NCBI GenBank assembly: GCA_023140195.1
Contig: JAGLME010000029.1
Span: forward strand, 1-50,054
Source of the DNA: Thermoplasmata archaeon
GTDB lineage: Archaea > Thermoplasmatota > Thermoplasmata > RBG-16-68-12 > SOIM01
DNA length: 50,054 nt
Reading direction: 5' to 3'
Part shown: in pieces, positions 1 through 7,982 of the stretch
Numbering within the stretch: position 1 is the stretch's first letter
Layout of the letters: every line of letters begins with the position of its first letter
Made by a program: the position numbers and the translations under genes
The notes under the pieces: generated by a model
Databases searched by the model: none
Told to the model about the DNA's origin: nothing
The model's input: only the letters and a program-made list of their open reading frames with translations

Positions 1-920
1 GCTTGCATGAAGGCCCAACGAGAGCCCCACTGTCCCCGCGCGGAATCCGGCGAAACCGACTTACTGGCGCACAGTCCAGTACCTTCCATCTGAAAGCGAA
101 GACCCCGTGGAGCTTTACTGCAGCCTGTCGTTGTGATATGAGCTTGAATGTGTAGGGTAGGCGGGAGACGTTACTATGGCTTGGCGCTAGCCAAGTTCTG
201 AGTCAACGATGAAACACCGCCCTTTTGAACTTGTATCACTTACCTCTTCGGAGAGACACCGATAGGTGGGCAGTTTGGGTGGGGCGCCACGCCCTTGAAA
301 AGATATCAAGGGCGCCCAAAGGTCAGCTCAGATAGGTCAGAAATCTATCGTTGAGTGTAAGGGTAAAAGCTGGCTTGATGTGGTTTGGCCCAATAACAAA
401 CCACAATGCGAAAGCAGGGCCTAGCGAACCAACCAGCCTCATTTATGGGGGCGGTTGATGACAGAAAAGTTACCCCGGGGATAACTGAGTTGTCTCGGGC
501 TAGAGTTCGTATCGACCCCGAGGCTTGCTACTTCGATGTCGACTCTTCCTATCCTGGTGGTGCATAAGCTGCCAAGGGTGGGGTTGTTCGCCCATTAAAA
601 GGGATCGTGAGTTGGGTTTAGACCGGCGTGAGCCAGGTTTGTTGCTTTTCGATGGAAGTGCTTTGGCGTCTGAGGGGAAGGAGCCTTTAGTACGAGAGGA
701 ACGGGGCTTCGCGGCCTCTAGTCTATCAGTTGTCCGGCAGGGCAATGCTGAGCAGCCACGCCGTAGCGGATAAGAGCTGAAAGCATCTAAGCTCGAAGCC
801 GCCCTCAAAACGAGACGCCTTATGACACTCATAAATGATGAGTTTGATAGGACCGGGGTGTAAGTTAGAAGCTTCGGCGACTAATTCAGCCCGCGGTTAC
901 TAACAGTCATAACCGCTAGA
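1..920 (+). rRNA. rrl: 23S ribosomal RNA, 3' third (partial)
   Basis: This is the 3' part of the large-subunit rRNA; the 5' two thirds lie outside the window. Recognisable conserved blocks include GACCCCGTGGAGCTTTACT near 102, the peptidyl-transferase region with CCCCGGGGATAACTGAG near 474-489 and TTCGATGTCGACTCTTCC near 532-549, and the sarcin-ricin loop AGTACGAGAGGAA near 690. The segment GATAGGACCGGGGTGTAAG (848-866) aligns with the last 60 or so bases of bacterial 23S, which puts the mature 3' end near 920, give or take about 15 bases. I see no intron in the visible part. No 5S rRNA or tRNA follows, which fits the unlinked rRNA genes known from Thermoplasmata. The first CDS on the left is convergent with it. 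Confidence 0.97.
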
Positions 921-1049
921 ATGCCATTCGGTGGCGTGTTCTCGGCTTAGCCGTTAAACAGGTTGCGTGTGTATCAATTTTCTCCGACGGAGGATTAATG
1001 AATGATCTAATACGGAGTAGCGAATGCCCTACCCACAGTTCTCAAAGGC
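921..1049. other. Spacer between 23S rRNA and convergent surface-protein gene
   Basis: This 129-base spacer holds the 3' trailer of the rRNA transcript and the downstream end of the minus-strand gene. A short inverted repeat, CTCC/GGAG around GACG near 981-993, is the only visible structure. No 5S rRNA, tRNA or ORF with a ribosome binding site is seen. Confidence 0.5.
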
Positions 1050-2711
1050 CTATTGATCGGGCGGTGGTGGTGGAGGGGCCTCTTGTGGTGGGGGAGGCGG
1101 CGGAGCTTGAACTTGCCTGGGTTGGGGGCGTGGCTGTACAGGTGTTGCTGTGGGCTTCTTCTTCCTGAGTACAGCTGCCAGAACGATCACCACTACTATC
1201 ACAATAATAATGACAAGCATCAGCCACCAGTAGTCTCCTAGGAACGTACCTTCGGCTATTGGTGTGGCCTTGAGGGTCCCCATATGAACATCGCTTTCGG
1301 ACTCGGTCAGCTCTATATTGTCTCTTGTCACGGTCTCGTGACCTTTGGCCTTGATTGTCACATCATATGTACCGAGCTTCAGGTCGACAGAGAATCGACC
1401 GTTGTCATCTGTTGTGATGACATCCACCAGATCTCCGTCACCGTAGATCTCCACCCTAGCGTCCCCGATTGGATCCCCCGTTTCCTCGTCCGTCAGTCTC
1501 CCTGAGATTGTGCCAAGCTCAATGACAAGGTCCACAGTCTCTGTTCCACCAGACGACAACGTCACCGTCTTTTCATCAGGCAAATATCCGTTCTTGGATG
1601 CGCGTACCGTGCAGTCGCCTGGATTCACATTGGTGAATTCGTACTCTCCCTTCGAGTTCGTTTCCATTTCCTTGACAACGCTGGCACCTTGAAGCAGTTC
1701 TATCTCTGCATCATTCACAGGATGGCCATTCTGGTCCACGACAGTCCCCTTGATGTTCCCTGGTTGCGTCGTCTCTACGGTCAAATCCACATCAGCAGTA
1801 TCCGTCAAGGCTCCTTCGCTTCCCGTGACCGTCAATGCGTAGGTGTCTTCCGCCACATTACCTGTGTTGGCAATCGTCAATGTGGAAGTGGCGCTTCCCC
1901 CAGCAGGTACTGTCACCGTTGCCGGAACGAATGTGGCTGTGGCGGGAGGTATCAGACCAACAGGTGTGGCTGCGACGCCTAGATCTACATCGCCCCCGTA
2001 GTTGTTCACTGATGCGACTGTGATGCTGTAGGTTGTGGAGTCGCCTGGCTCTATCGTTCTTGAGGAGGGGGTCGCAGATACGGTGAAGATGGGGTTTGTC
2101 GAAACGACCAGATCTGCATTGGCGGTGTCTCTCAAAAAGCCCTCACTTCCTGTGATGGTCAACGTGTACGTGTTGCCCGCCACAGAACTGGTGTTGGTAA
2201 TGGTCAAGGTGGAAGCTGCGCTTCCCCCAGCAGGTACTGTCACCGTTGCCGGAACGAATGTGGCTGTGGCCGGAGGCATCAAACCTCCAGGTGCCGAAGC
2301 AATGCTGAGGTCCACGTCACCCGCATAACCGTCCACTGAAGTGACGGTGACGCTATAGGTCGGGGAGTCACCAAGTACTATTGTCTGGGTGGGCGGGGTC
2401 ACCGAGACGGTGAAGGAGGGCACCGGGCCTGATTGGATGGTCAACTCTCCCACGCCGAAGTTGGTGAGATTGGCTCCCCAGACCGCAAATAGGTAGCTAT
2501 TTGCCGCCACTGTCGCTGTGTTGCTGATTGTCAAGGTCGATGTCACGGATCCTCCGGACGGAACCGCCAACGGATTTGGGAAAAAGGAAGCTATGGCCGG
2601 CGGTACCAGTCCATTTGGCAAGCTGCCGGCGAAGTCCAGAAATACATTCCCAGAATAGCCGTTTTTCGATGTGAGTGTTAGAGCATAAATTGCGATACTA
2701 CCCTGTGCCAC
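1050..2711 (-). CDS. NEW3-like repeat / carboxypeptidase-regulatory-like membrane protein, 3' fragment of an interrupted gene
   Basis: The 553 residues have no signal peptide and open with a GTG that has no Shine-Dalgarno site, so this is unlikely to be an independent gene. It is in the same reading frame as the upstream fragment (2769-4013). The 19 codons between the TAA at 2769-2771 and this GTG read as the missing strand of a repeat (LTVNSLPFF, matching LVVSTNPIF in the next repeat). The fragment holds three roughly 105-residue Ig-like repeats of NEW3 type, with VPxGGSxxSTLTIxNT in each. Two carboxypeptidase-regulatory-like beta-sandwich domains follow (about 312-475), then a TM helix (494-515) and a short basic, Pro-rich cytoplasmic tail (516-553). 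The likely role is as the membrane-anchoring half of a surface protein. The break may be real or a sequencing error. Confidence 0.75.
   Translation of the reverse strand: MAQGSIAIYALTLTSKNGYSGNVFLDFAGSLPNGLVPPAIASFFPNPLAVPSGGSVTSTLTISNTATVAANSYLFAVWGANLTNFGVGELTIQSGPVPSFTVSVTPPTQTIVLGDSPTYSVTVTSVDGYAGDVDLSIASAPGGLMPPATATFVPATVTVPAGGSAASTLTITNTSSVAGNTYTLTITGSEGFLRDTANADLVVSTNPIFTVSATPSSRTIEPGDSTTYSITVASVNNYGGDVDLGVAATPVGLIPPATATFVPATVTVPAGGSATSTLTIANTGNVAEDTYALTVTGSEGALTDTADVDLTVETTQPGNIKGTVVDQNGHPVNDAEIELLQGASVVKEMETNSKGEYEFTNVNPGDCTVRASKNGYLPDEKTVTLSSGGTETVDLVIELGTISGRLTDEETGDPIGDARVEIYGDGDLVDVITTDDNGRFSVDLKLGTYDVTIKAKGHETVTRDNIELTESESDVHMGTLKATPIAEGTFLGDYWWLMLVIIIVIVVVIVLAAVLRKKKPTATPVQPRPQPRQVQAPPPPPPQEAPPPPPPDQ
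1891..2270 (-). repeat. In-frame direct repeat within NEW3-like domains
   Basis: Fifty-three bases are identical at 1891-1943 and 2218-2270, offset by 327 nt, i.e. exactly 109 codons or one protein repeat. Flanking bases are similar but diverged. This points to recent duplication or gene conversion between adjacent Ig-like repeats. The same block is recognisable but diverged in the repeats near 2540-2620 and 2870-2940. Confidence 0.85.
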
Positions 2712-2768
2712 CGTTTGGGAGTATGGATCAATTGTAACTGCGAAGAAGGGGAGTGAATTGACTGTTAG

Positions 2769-4013
2769 TTAGGTCTCATAAGTACTTGTCGCTACACCAT
2801 CACTACCTGTAATGGTCAGTAGGTAATTGTTGTTCATCACAGTGGCCGTGTTACTGATGGTGAGGGTCGAACTCACGCTTCCACCCGAAGGAACCAATAC
2901 CGTGGATGGGACAAATGTGGAAATGGCAGGTGGAAATAGGAGGGGAGGCGTGTCCGTGACGCTGAGGTCTACGCTGCCCGTGAAGCCGGCCACGGATGTG
3001 ACAGTAACCTCATATGCCACCACTTCACCGGGGGCTATCGAATACCTGTATGGGACCACATTCGAGATGGAGAAAGTGGGGCCTACCACAACCTCGATTA
3101 CGTTGAGGTCATAGTCATAGTCAACCGGGCCTCCACCTCCTCCCAGCTCCGTGACTCTGACATAGAGATTGTCGGTTTGAAGGGCAAGCCACACAATCTT
3201 TGAACACCATCCAACTCCCCCGTCATCATCCCCATCCAAGATCGTCACGCCATTCGAATCGTACAGGTTGATGTACGTGTCCGCCGAAGCACCAAGGTTG
3301 TGAGTCTCAATGATGTACTCGTTCCCCTCCGTCGCTGGAAAGATGACCCAATCCTCGTCACCTGGTATGTGGAATGTGTGGCTCTGCATTGTGCCATTCG
3401 TGAGAATGGGGTTTGCTTCAGCAGGCGAATTGTCCGGTTCGTACGCGTCCGGTCCAGTGCTAGATTCTATCACATTGATGTCGTAGTCATAATCAACCGG
3501 ACCTCCACCTCCTCCCAGCTCTATAACTCGGACATAGAAGGTGCCTGTGGTTGGAGCAGTCCATCCGATTCTTGATGCCCATCCTGCCCCTCCGTCATCA
3601 TCCTGGTCCAAAACCGTCACTCCGTCCGTATCGATCAGGTAGATGTACGTGTCCGCCTGAACACCAAGATTGTGGGTCTCAATGATGTATTGAGTGCCGG
3701 ACGTCACTGAGAAGTGAACCCAGTCTTCATCACCAGGTATGTGGAAATAGTGGCTCTGCATCGTACCATTCGTGGGGATGACGCTTGCTTGTGCAGCCGT
3801 ATCGTCCGGCTCCCAGATGTCTTGCGCCCTTACATTCTCGCTCATGAGATTTACCATGCCGGCAAAGGCCCCCACAAACACCAGGAAGACCACCAACATC
3901 GAGGTCCGTCTAGCTCCCTGCCCACTCTTGCGTATTCTCTCACCTTTCATTGTTCTCACATCCATCCTCAAGAGCTCTATGGCAGAAGACTCCAAGCCTG
4001 TGTTTAAACGCAT
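2769..4013 (-). CDS. PPC-domain / NEW3-like surface protein, 5' fragment (ends at in-frame TAA)
   Basis: The 414-residue fragment has an N-terminal hydrophobic segment (about 39-56) that would act as signal or anchor. Two pre-peptidase C-terminal (PPC) domains follow (about 67-180 and 185-300), each with EPD, GDEDW, YIIETHNLG and DDGG landmarks. One NEW3-like Ig repeat comes last, cut by TAA at 2769-2771. PPC and NEW3 modules are non-catalytic beta-sandwiches of secreted proteins. The ATG at 4013 is preferred over a longer GTG start at 4028 because the extra residues MEEEE are simply the translated Shine-Dalgarno tract GGAGGAGGAGG. Reading through the stop would give about 992 residues ending in a TM helix and tail. 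The gene is monocistronic, with its own TATA box at 4056-4066. Confidence 0.8.
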   Translation of the reverse strand: MRLNTGLESSAIELLRMDVRTMKGERIRKSGQGARRTSMLVVFLVFVGAFAGMVNLMSENVRAQDIWEPDDTAAQASVIPTNGTMQSHYFHIPGDEDWVHFSVTSGTQYIIETHNLGVQADTYIYLIDTDGVTVLDQDDDGGAGWASRIGWTAPTTGTFYVRVIELGGGGGPVDYDYDINVIESSTGPDAYEPDNSPAEANPILTNGTMQSHTFHIPGDEDWVIFPATEGNEYIIETHNLGASADTYINLYDSNGVTILDGDDDGGVGWCSKIVWLALQTDNLYVRVTELGGGGGPVDYDYDLNVIEVVVGPTFSISNVVPYRYSIAPGEVVAYEVTVTSVAGFTGSVDLSVTDTPPLLFPPAISTFVPSTVLVPSGGSVSSTLTISNTATVMNNNYLLTITGSDGVATSTYET

Positions 4014-4055
4014 TTCCTCCTCCTCCACCTAGAGACAGAAAGAAAACGGAATCTT

Positions 4056-4066
4056 TCTATTTAAAA
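4056..4066 (-). promoter_or_regulatory. Archaeal TATA box for the PPC/NEW3 gene
   Basis: On the minus strand the sequence reads TTTTTAAATAG about 45 nt upstream of the ATG at 4013. A start site about 26 nt downstream would leave a leader of roughly 20 nt that contains the GGAGGAGG site. Confidence 0.55.
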
Positions 4067-4161
4067 ACAGCACCTCTCCTCTGGAACTTGCCCAGAAGGA
4101 CAAAGAGTCTGGAGTGAGGACCTAATGATCGATTGAGCAGGCACAGCTCTCGCTCTCAAGA

Positions 4162-4187
4162 GAATTGAAAAGAAAAAGGAAAAGGGT
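4162..4187 (-). terminator. T-rich terminator after the zinc-ribbon surface protein gene
   Basis: Just past the stop codon at 4198 the minus strand carries a run of T tracts (CCCTTTTCCTTTTTCTTTTC) without a preceding hairpin. This is the usual form of an archaeal intrinsic terminator. Confidence 0.6.
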
Positions 4188-4197
4188 TGGGGGGCTC

Positions 4198-7100
4198 CTA
4201 GAGCGGAGACCCACAAGATGTGCAGACGCTGATACCCTCAGGGTTCACCGTGCCGCAGTTGGGGCAGCTGATCGGGCCACCCGGTGCTGCTTCCTCCTCT
4301 GCGGGAGCCTCTTCTGCAGGGGCTTCCTCTGCCGGAGCTTCTTCCACCGGTGCTTCCTCCTCGACAGGAGCAGGCTCTTCCACGACCTCCTCTGGAGGTG
4401 CTTCCTCGACGACCTCCTCGGGTGCTTCCTCGACGAACTCCTCCTCTGGAGGTGCCTCTTCTTCCACGAAGGCCTCTTCCTCGACGAATTCCTCCTCAGG
4501 CGGCAGCTCCTCTTCTTCTTCGAGAGGCGCCTCGGGGATCTCCTCCTCCGGTTTCTTCCTCATGGCCACGACAGCTATGACTACGATCACGATTATGATG
4601 ATAATCAGCAGCAGCCAGACCCACCATGGGATGCCCTCGTCAGGTTGTTCCTCCTTCTCTGTGACGGTGAAGGTTCCTGTCGTGGTTTCGCTGTTGCCTG
4701 CGTCGTCAGTCGCGGTTATTGTGTATGAATAGCCTCCAGTTGCGGTCAGAGCCACTGTCTGATACGAGAATGTGTCCCCAGTTGGTGTTCCCATGTCTTG
4801 GTTCGTCACGATCGGCGTTGCACCAGGTCCTGTGATCGTGATGACCACAGTCAAACCGCTATCGTCTGTGACATCCACTGATATTGTGACCGTTTCACCC
4901 TCTTCGGGTGAGGCCGGAGTCACCGACGGCGTGCCAACATCTGGATCAGTGACATCAACGCCTACCGGTGCCACGGTTATCGTCACACAGGAAGTACCTG
5001 ATACATTGACGGCTCCAGCAGAGTCCGCTCCGAAGATACATATCTCGTATGTGCCCTCAACGAAGGCACTTACGTCCACAGTCGCCTCTACGTCTTCGGT
5101 CGGGCTGTCGAACGTATCAACCGCAGTCATCGCGACACCCGCTGCACCATCTATGCTGTATGAGGCGTTGGCGATGTCTAAGCCGCCTGTATTGGTGTCG
5201 TCCAATGTTGCCGTGAGGTGAATCGAGGTGACCGATCCACCCTCAGTGAATTCATCCGGGTCGGCCAGAGGGTTTGTTATTTCGGGTGGTTTCTCGACCG
5301 TGGTCACGATCTCAAGAGTCGCCGGTGTGCCTATCCAGCCGCAGTTGGGTACAATATCACAAGCGTAGACGTACACATCGTAGAATCCCAATGCCCAGCC
5401 AGTCGAGTCAACTCCCAAAGCCTCAACTTCCTCGTACGGTGTATCGAAGGTGCCAACAGTAGCATCCATATCGCCCTTGGCCTCGGACGCGCCCGTGGTT
5501 TGGTTTCTCACGTCGTAGCTTGCGTTCTTGACGTTGCTCGGCCCCGTGGCCGGTATTGTGTCATCAACGGTAGCCGTGATGTCAAATGGCGTACCAGCCA
5601 GGAACTGCGTTGGCACCACCACCAGGCTCGATATGTCTGGAGCGTCAACATCGACAAACACGACAGTCAACACTCGGCAAGCTCCCATGACATTTGTATT
5701 CATTAGAATGTCTGCACCTGAAACACAGATATCGTACGCAGCACCTCCCATGCCAGCTGTGTTCAGGAGGCCTTCCACGTCCTCTAACATCGAATTGAAT
5801 GCACCATCAGCAGGGGTCATAGCTGTGTTGGATCCTCCATCTATCGTGAAATAGGCGTTGGCGATCCAGGATTGCCCCGTTAGTGTATCATCCACGGTTG
5901 CATTGATGTAGACGTCTTCTCCGTCATTCACTGTTATTGCTCCCAACACGCTATTTAGGGTCAGACCCGAAATGGATGGTGCGGTACCATCAACTATCAA
6001 TCCTGCACAGCTATCTGGATATGGCGCTGGACCATAGTTCGGTATTACATCCCAAACATGAATCACGCATATCAGAAACCCGCCATCCGCCCATCCAGTT
6101 GTGTCTATGTCCACGTACATCGTTTCATTGTCCGAGTCCAATATGTCCAAAGCCAGCATATCTCCCATAAAGGTGGTGAATACCGACCAGTTGGCTCCGC
6201 CGATGTTGCTTCCACCAGTGGCAGAGTCATCGATAATCGCCGTGAACTGAACAGGCGTTCCAGGCGTCACGTTCAGCAACAACTGGCCGTTCAACCTCGG
6301 TGCATATACATTGGGTGGTAGGGGGTCCTGTCCTATGATAACAGTTAGCGTCGCGACGTTCTGACATGTACTATTCACGTTCGGGACAACATCCGAAGCA
6401 CGTACTGCTACTGTATAAGCACCATCCAATCCAGCCGTGTTGAATGTGAAGTCCACCTGTTCAGTGATCTGGTCGTAAGCCCCATCGGTGGGATTCATCA
6501 GAATCCAGGGTGCGGTACAATTGAGGCTGTACTCTGCATCCCGGATGAGAGAGCCCCCGGTGAGGGAGTCGTCTATCTGCGCTGTCAGAATCACATCTTC
6601 TCCCGGCTGGACCAATTTCGAAATAGTCCCATTGAGCAACACATTGTTGATGTCAGGGGGAACTGCATCTCCCACTGTGAAGCAGAAATCGACTGTCGTG
6701 TTGGAGAATGTGCCATCAGTGACAGTGATGTTGTAGCAGTAGGTTCCCTGTGCAAAACCGGTGTGGGTGTCCGCGTATATTGCCCCTCCGAGATCATGCA
6801 CATAGTCGTTTGTCCCACCCACCCATGACATCCAAGTCATGGCAAAGGGCGACAATGGAATGGGAATGCCCGTAGCCTGGTTGTAGATGTTCAGCAAGGG
6901 TCCCAGCACTGGTGGAAAATTGTCATCATGAGCGTACCAAACCTGCCAGACGAAGTTGGTTGCCATATCTCCAGTTTCTGGATCAAGATAGTCGCTCTCA
7001 TATCCAACCACTCCAAGTGGCCACAATTCCGGAAATGACGGCAAGCCGGTGCCACATATCCAATCAGCATCTTTGTCCGTGTCAATGTTTGGGTCAATTC

Positions 7101-7959
7101 TCATGTATCCAACGTCCGGCACTCCGCAATCGGCCAAGTTCGGATCCCAAACGGAACCAACGCCCTTGTCCAGTCCAATTGTGTCGCCACCAGAAGCTTC
7201 TGAATCACCAATGTGCGGTCCCCATTCTGCCTTGTCCATGACCACGTCACTTCCTCCTGCAATCGTGCCCACGGGATCTGCCCAGACGAGCTTTGCATTC
7301 CCGTCAGTATCCTGGAGGGCTACGTTGTGTGGTACGGGGCTGTACCCCAAAGGTGGAAGTATGTCTCCAGGTCCGAAGGCCCATAAGCCTCCATAGTTGT
7401 CTTCAATACCCCAGCCTAGAGTAAGATCCACATTGCTGGAGGCTGAAGGATTGTACAACTGGACCCAGTCACTTGGGCCTGATGTGTTCTGATGGGAAAT
7501 CTGGTTCAACCTTGCCATAGGCGGCTGACCAATAGCCTGAACGACCAAGTCCAAAGTGTCCACACCACCATCGGTGTAAAGCGGTGCGTTATTTGCTATA
7601 TATGGCCGGTCTCCAGGTGCGATTACCCAGAATATGATTCGCTGCCCATTCAGTCCGCCTTCTTTCGCCGTTGCATTCGCAGTGTCCTCTCCGGATACGG
7701 CCAAGCTGTAGGTGGAAGAAGTCTGATCATATCCTCCTGTTCCACCGAACATCGAATCTTGTCCGTACAGAGTTCCGTCTATCTCAGCGAACACTTCTGT
7801 CTGGTCGGGAGCGTTCAAGGCATTGAACGTTATCGACCCGCTGAAGAAGTGCATGTTGGGCGGAGCTACCACAGGAACCGAGAAGATTCCCAGCATTCCA
7901 AGCCCACTCAATAGCACAACTAGTGCCCATATTCCAGCTGACATTTTTTTTCTTATCAT
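4198..7959 (-). CDS. Giant Lamin-Tail/Ig-repeat membrane protein with acidic tail and C-terminal zinc ribbon
   Basis: The protein has 1253 residues: a signal segment (about 5-33), a beta-rich region (35-130), a Lamin-Tail-Domain-like module (about 145-265, with WVQLYNP and a GYSPVP turn), then at least five Ig-like repeats of about 110 residues (each with ATxDDT or AQIDDS and NASYSID-type strands). A TM helix follows (1112-1133). The cytoplasmic part is a 90-residue Glu/Pro/Ala tail and a zinc ribbon with Cys1232, 1235, 1246 and 1249. Thus a long ectodomain is linked to a small intracellular zinc module that is probably a protein-binding device. ATG at 7959 has the site GAGGTGAT with good spacing. 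The gene starts 23 nt after the stop of the next gene upstream (7983), so the two are probably co-transcribed. No enzymatic motif is seen. Confidence 0.85.
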   Translation of the reverse strand: MIRKKMSAGIWALVVLLSGLGMLGIFSVPVVAPPNMHFFSGSITFNALNAPDQTEVFAEIDGTLYGQDSMFGGTGGYDQTSSTYSLAVSGEDTANATAKEGGLNGQRIIFWVIAPGDRPYIANNAPLYTDGGVDTLDLVVQAIGQPPMARLNQISHQNTSGPSDWVQLYNPSASSNVDLTLGWGIEDNYGGLWAFGPGDILPPLGYSPVPHNVALQDTDGNAKLVWADPVGTIAGGSDVVMDKAEWGPHIGDSEASGGDTIGLDKGVGSVWDPNLADCGVPDVGYMRIDPNIDTDKDADWICGTGLPSFPELWPLGVVGYESDYLDPETGDMATNFVWQVWYAHDDNFPPVLGPLLNIYNQATGIPIPLSPFAMTWMSWVGGTNDYVHDLGGAIYADTHTGFAQGTYCYNITVTDGTFSNTTVDFCFTVGDAVPPDINNVLLNGTISKLVQPGEDVILTAQIDDSLTGGSLIRDAEYSLNCTAPWILMNPTDGAYDQITEQVDFTFNTAGLDGAYTVAVRASDVVPNVNSTCQNVATLTVIIGQDPLPPNVYAPRLNGQLLLNVTPGTPVQFTAIIDDSATGGSNIGGANWSVFTTFMGDMLALDILDSDNETMYVDIDTTGWADGGFLICVIHVWDVIPNYGPAPYPDSCAGLIVDGTAPSISGLTLNSVLGAITVNDGEDVYINATVDDTLTGQSWIANAYFTIDGGSNTAMTPADGAFNSMLEDVEGLLNTAGMGGAAYDICVSGADILMNTNVMGACRVLTVVFVDVDAPDISSLVVVPTQFLAGTPFDITATVDDTIPATGPSNVKNASYDVRNQTTGASEAKGDMDATVGTFDTPYEEVEALGVDSTGWALGFYDVYVYACDIVPNCGWIGTPATLEIVTTVEKPPEITNPLADPDEFTEGGSVTSIHLTATLDDTNTGGLDIANASYSIDGAAGVAMTAVDTFDSPTEDVEATVDVSAFVEGTYEICIFGADSAGAVNVSGTSCVTITVAPVGVDVTDPDVGTPSVTPASPEEGETVTISVDVTDDSGLTVVITITGPGATPIVTNQDMGTPTGDTFSYQTVALTATGGYSYTITATDDAGNSETTTGTFTVTEKEEQPDEGIPWWVWLLLIIIIIVIVVIAVVAMRKKPEEEIPEAPLEEEEELPPEEEFVEEEAFVEEEAPPEEEFVEEAPEEVVEEAPPEEVVEEPAPVEEEAPVEEAPAEEAPAEEAPAEEEAAPGGPISCPNCGTVNPEGISVCTSCGSPL
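4288..4350 (-). repeat. 15-nt tandem repeat encoding the EEAPA tail
   Basis: About four imperfect 15-nt units, like GCTTCCTCTGCCGGA on the plus strand, encode repeated EEAPA in the cytoplasmic tail of the zinc-ribbon protein. Such short tandem units are prone to length changes that keep the frame. Confidence 0.7.
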
Positions 7960-7982
7960 GTCATATCACCTCTCTATCAACT

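Noticed and set aside
500..832. ORFs on both strands inside the 23S rRNA
   Set aside because: They cover conserved peptidyl-transferase and sarcin-ricin sequence; not protein coding.
2769..2771. Recoding of the in-frame stop as pyrrolysine or selenocysteine
   Set aside because: The codon is TAA; pyrrolysine uses TAG and selenocysteine TGA, so known archaeal recoding does not apply.
4165..4732. Plus-strand ORFs rich in Ser/Ala or Arg/Leu over the acidic-tail region
   Set aside because: These are the complement of the Glu/Ala/Pro codon repeats of the zinc-ribbon protein tail; low complexity produces open frames on the other strand.
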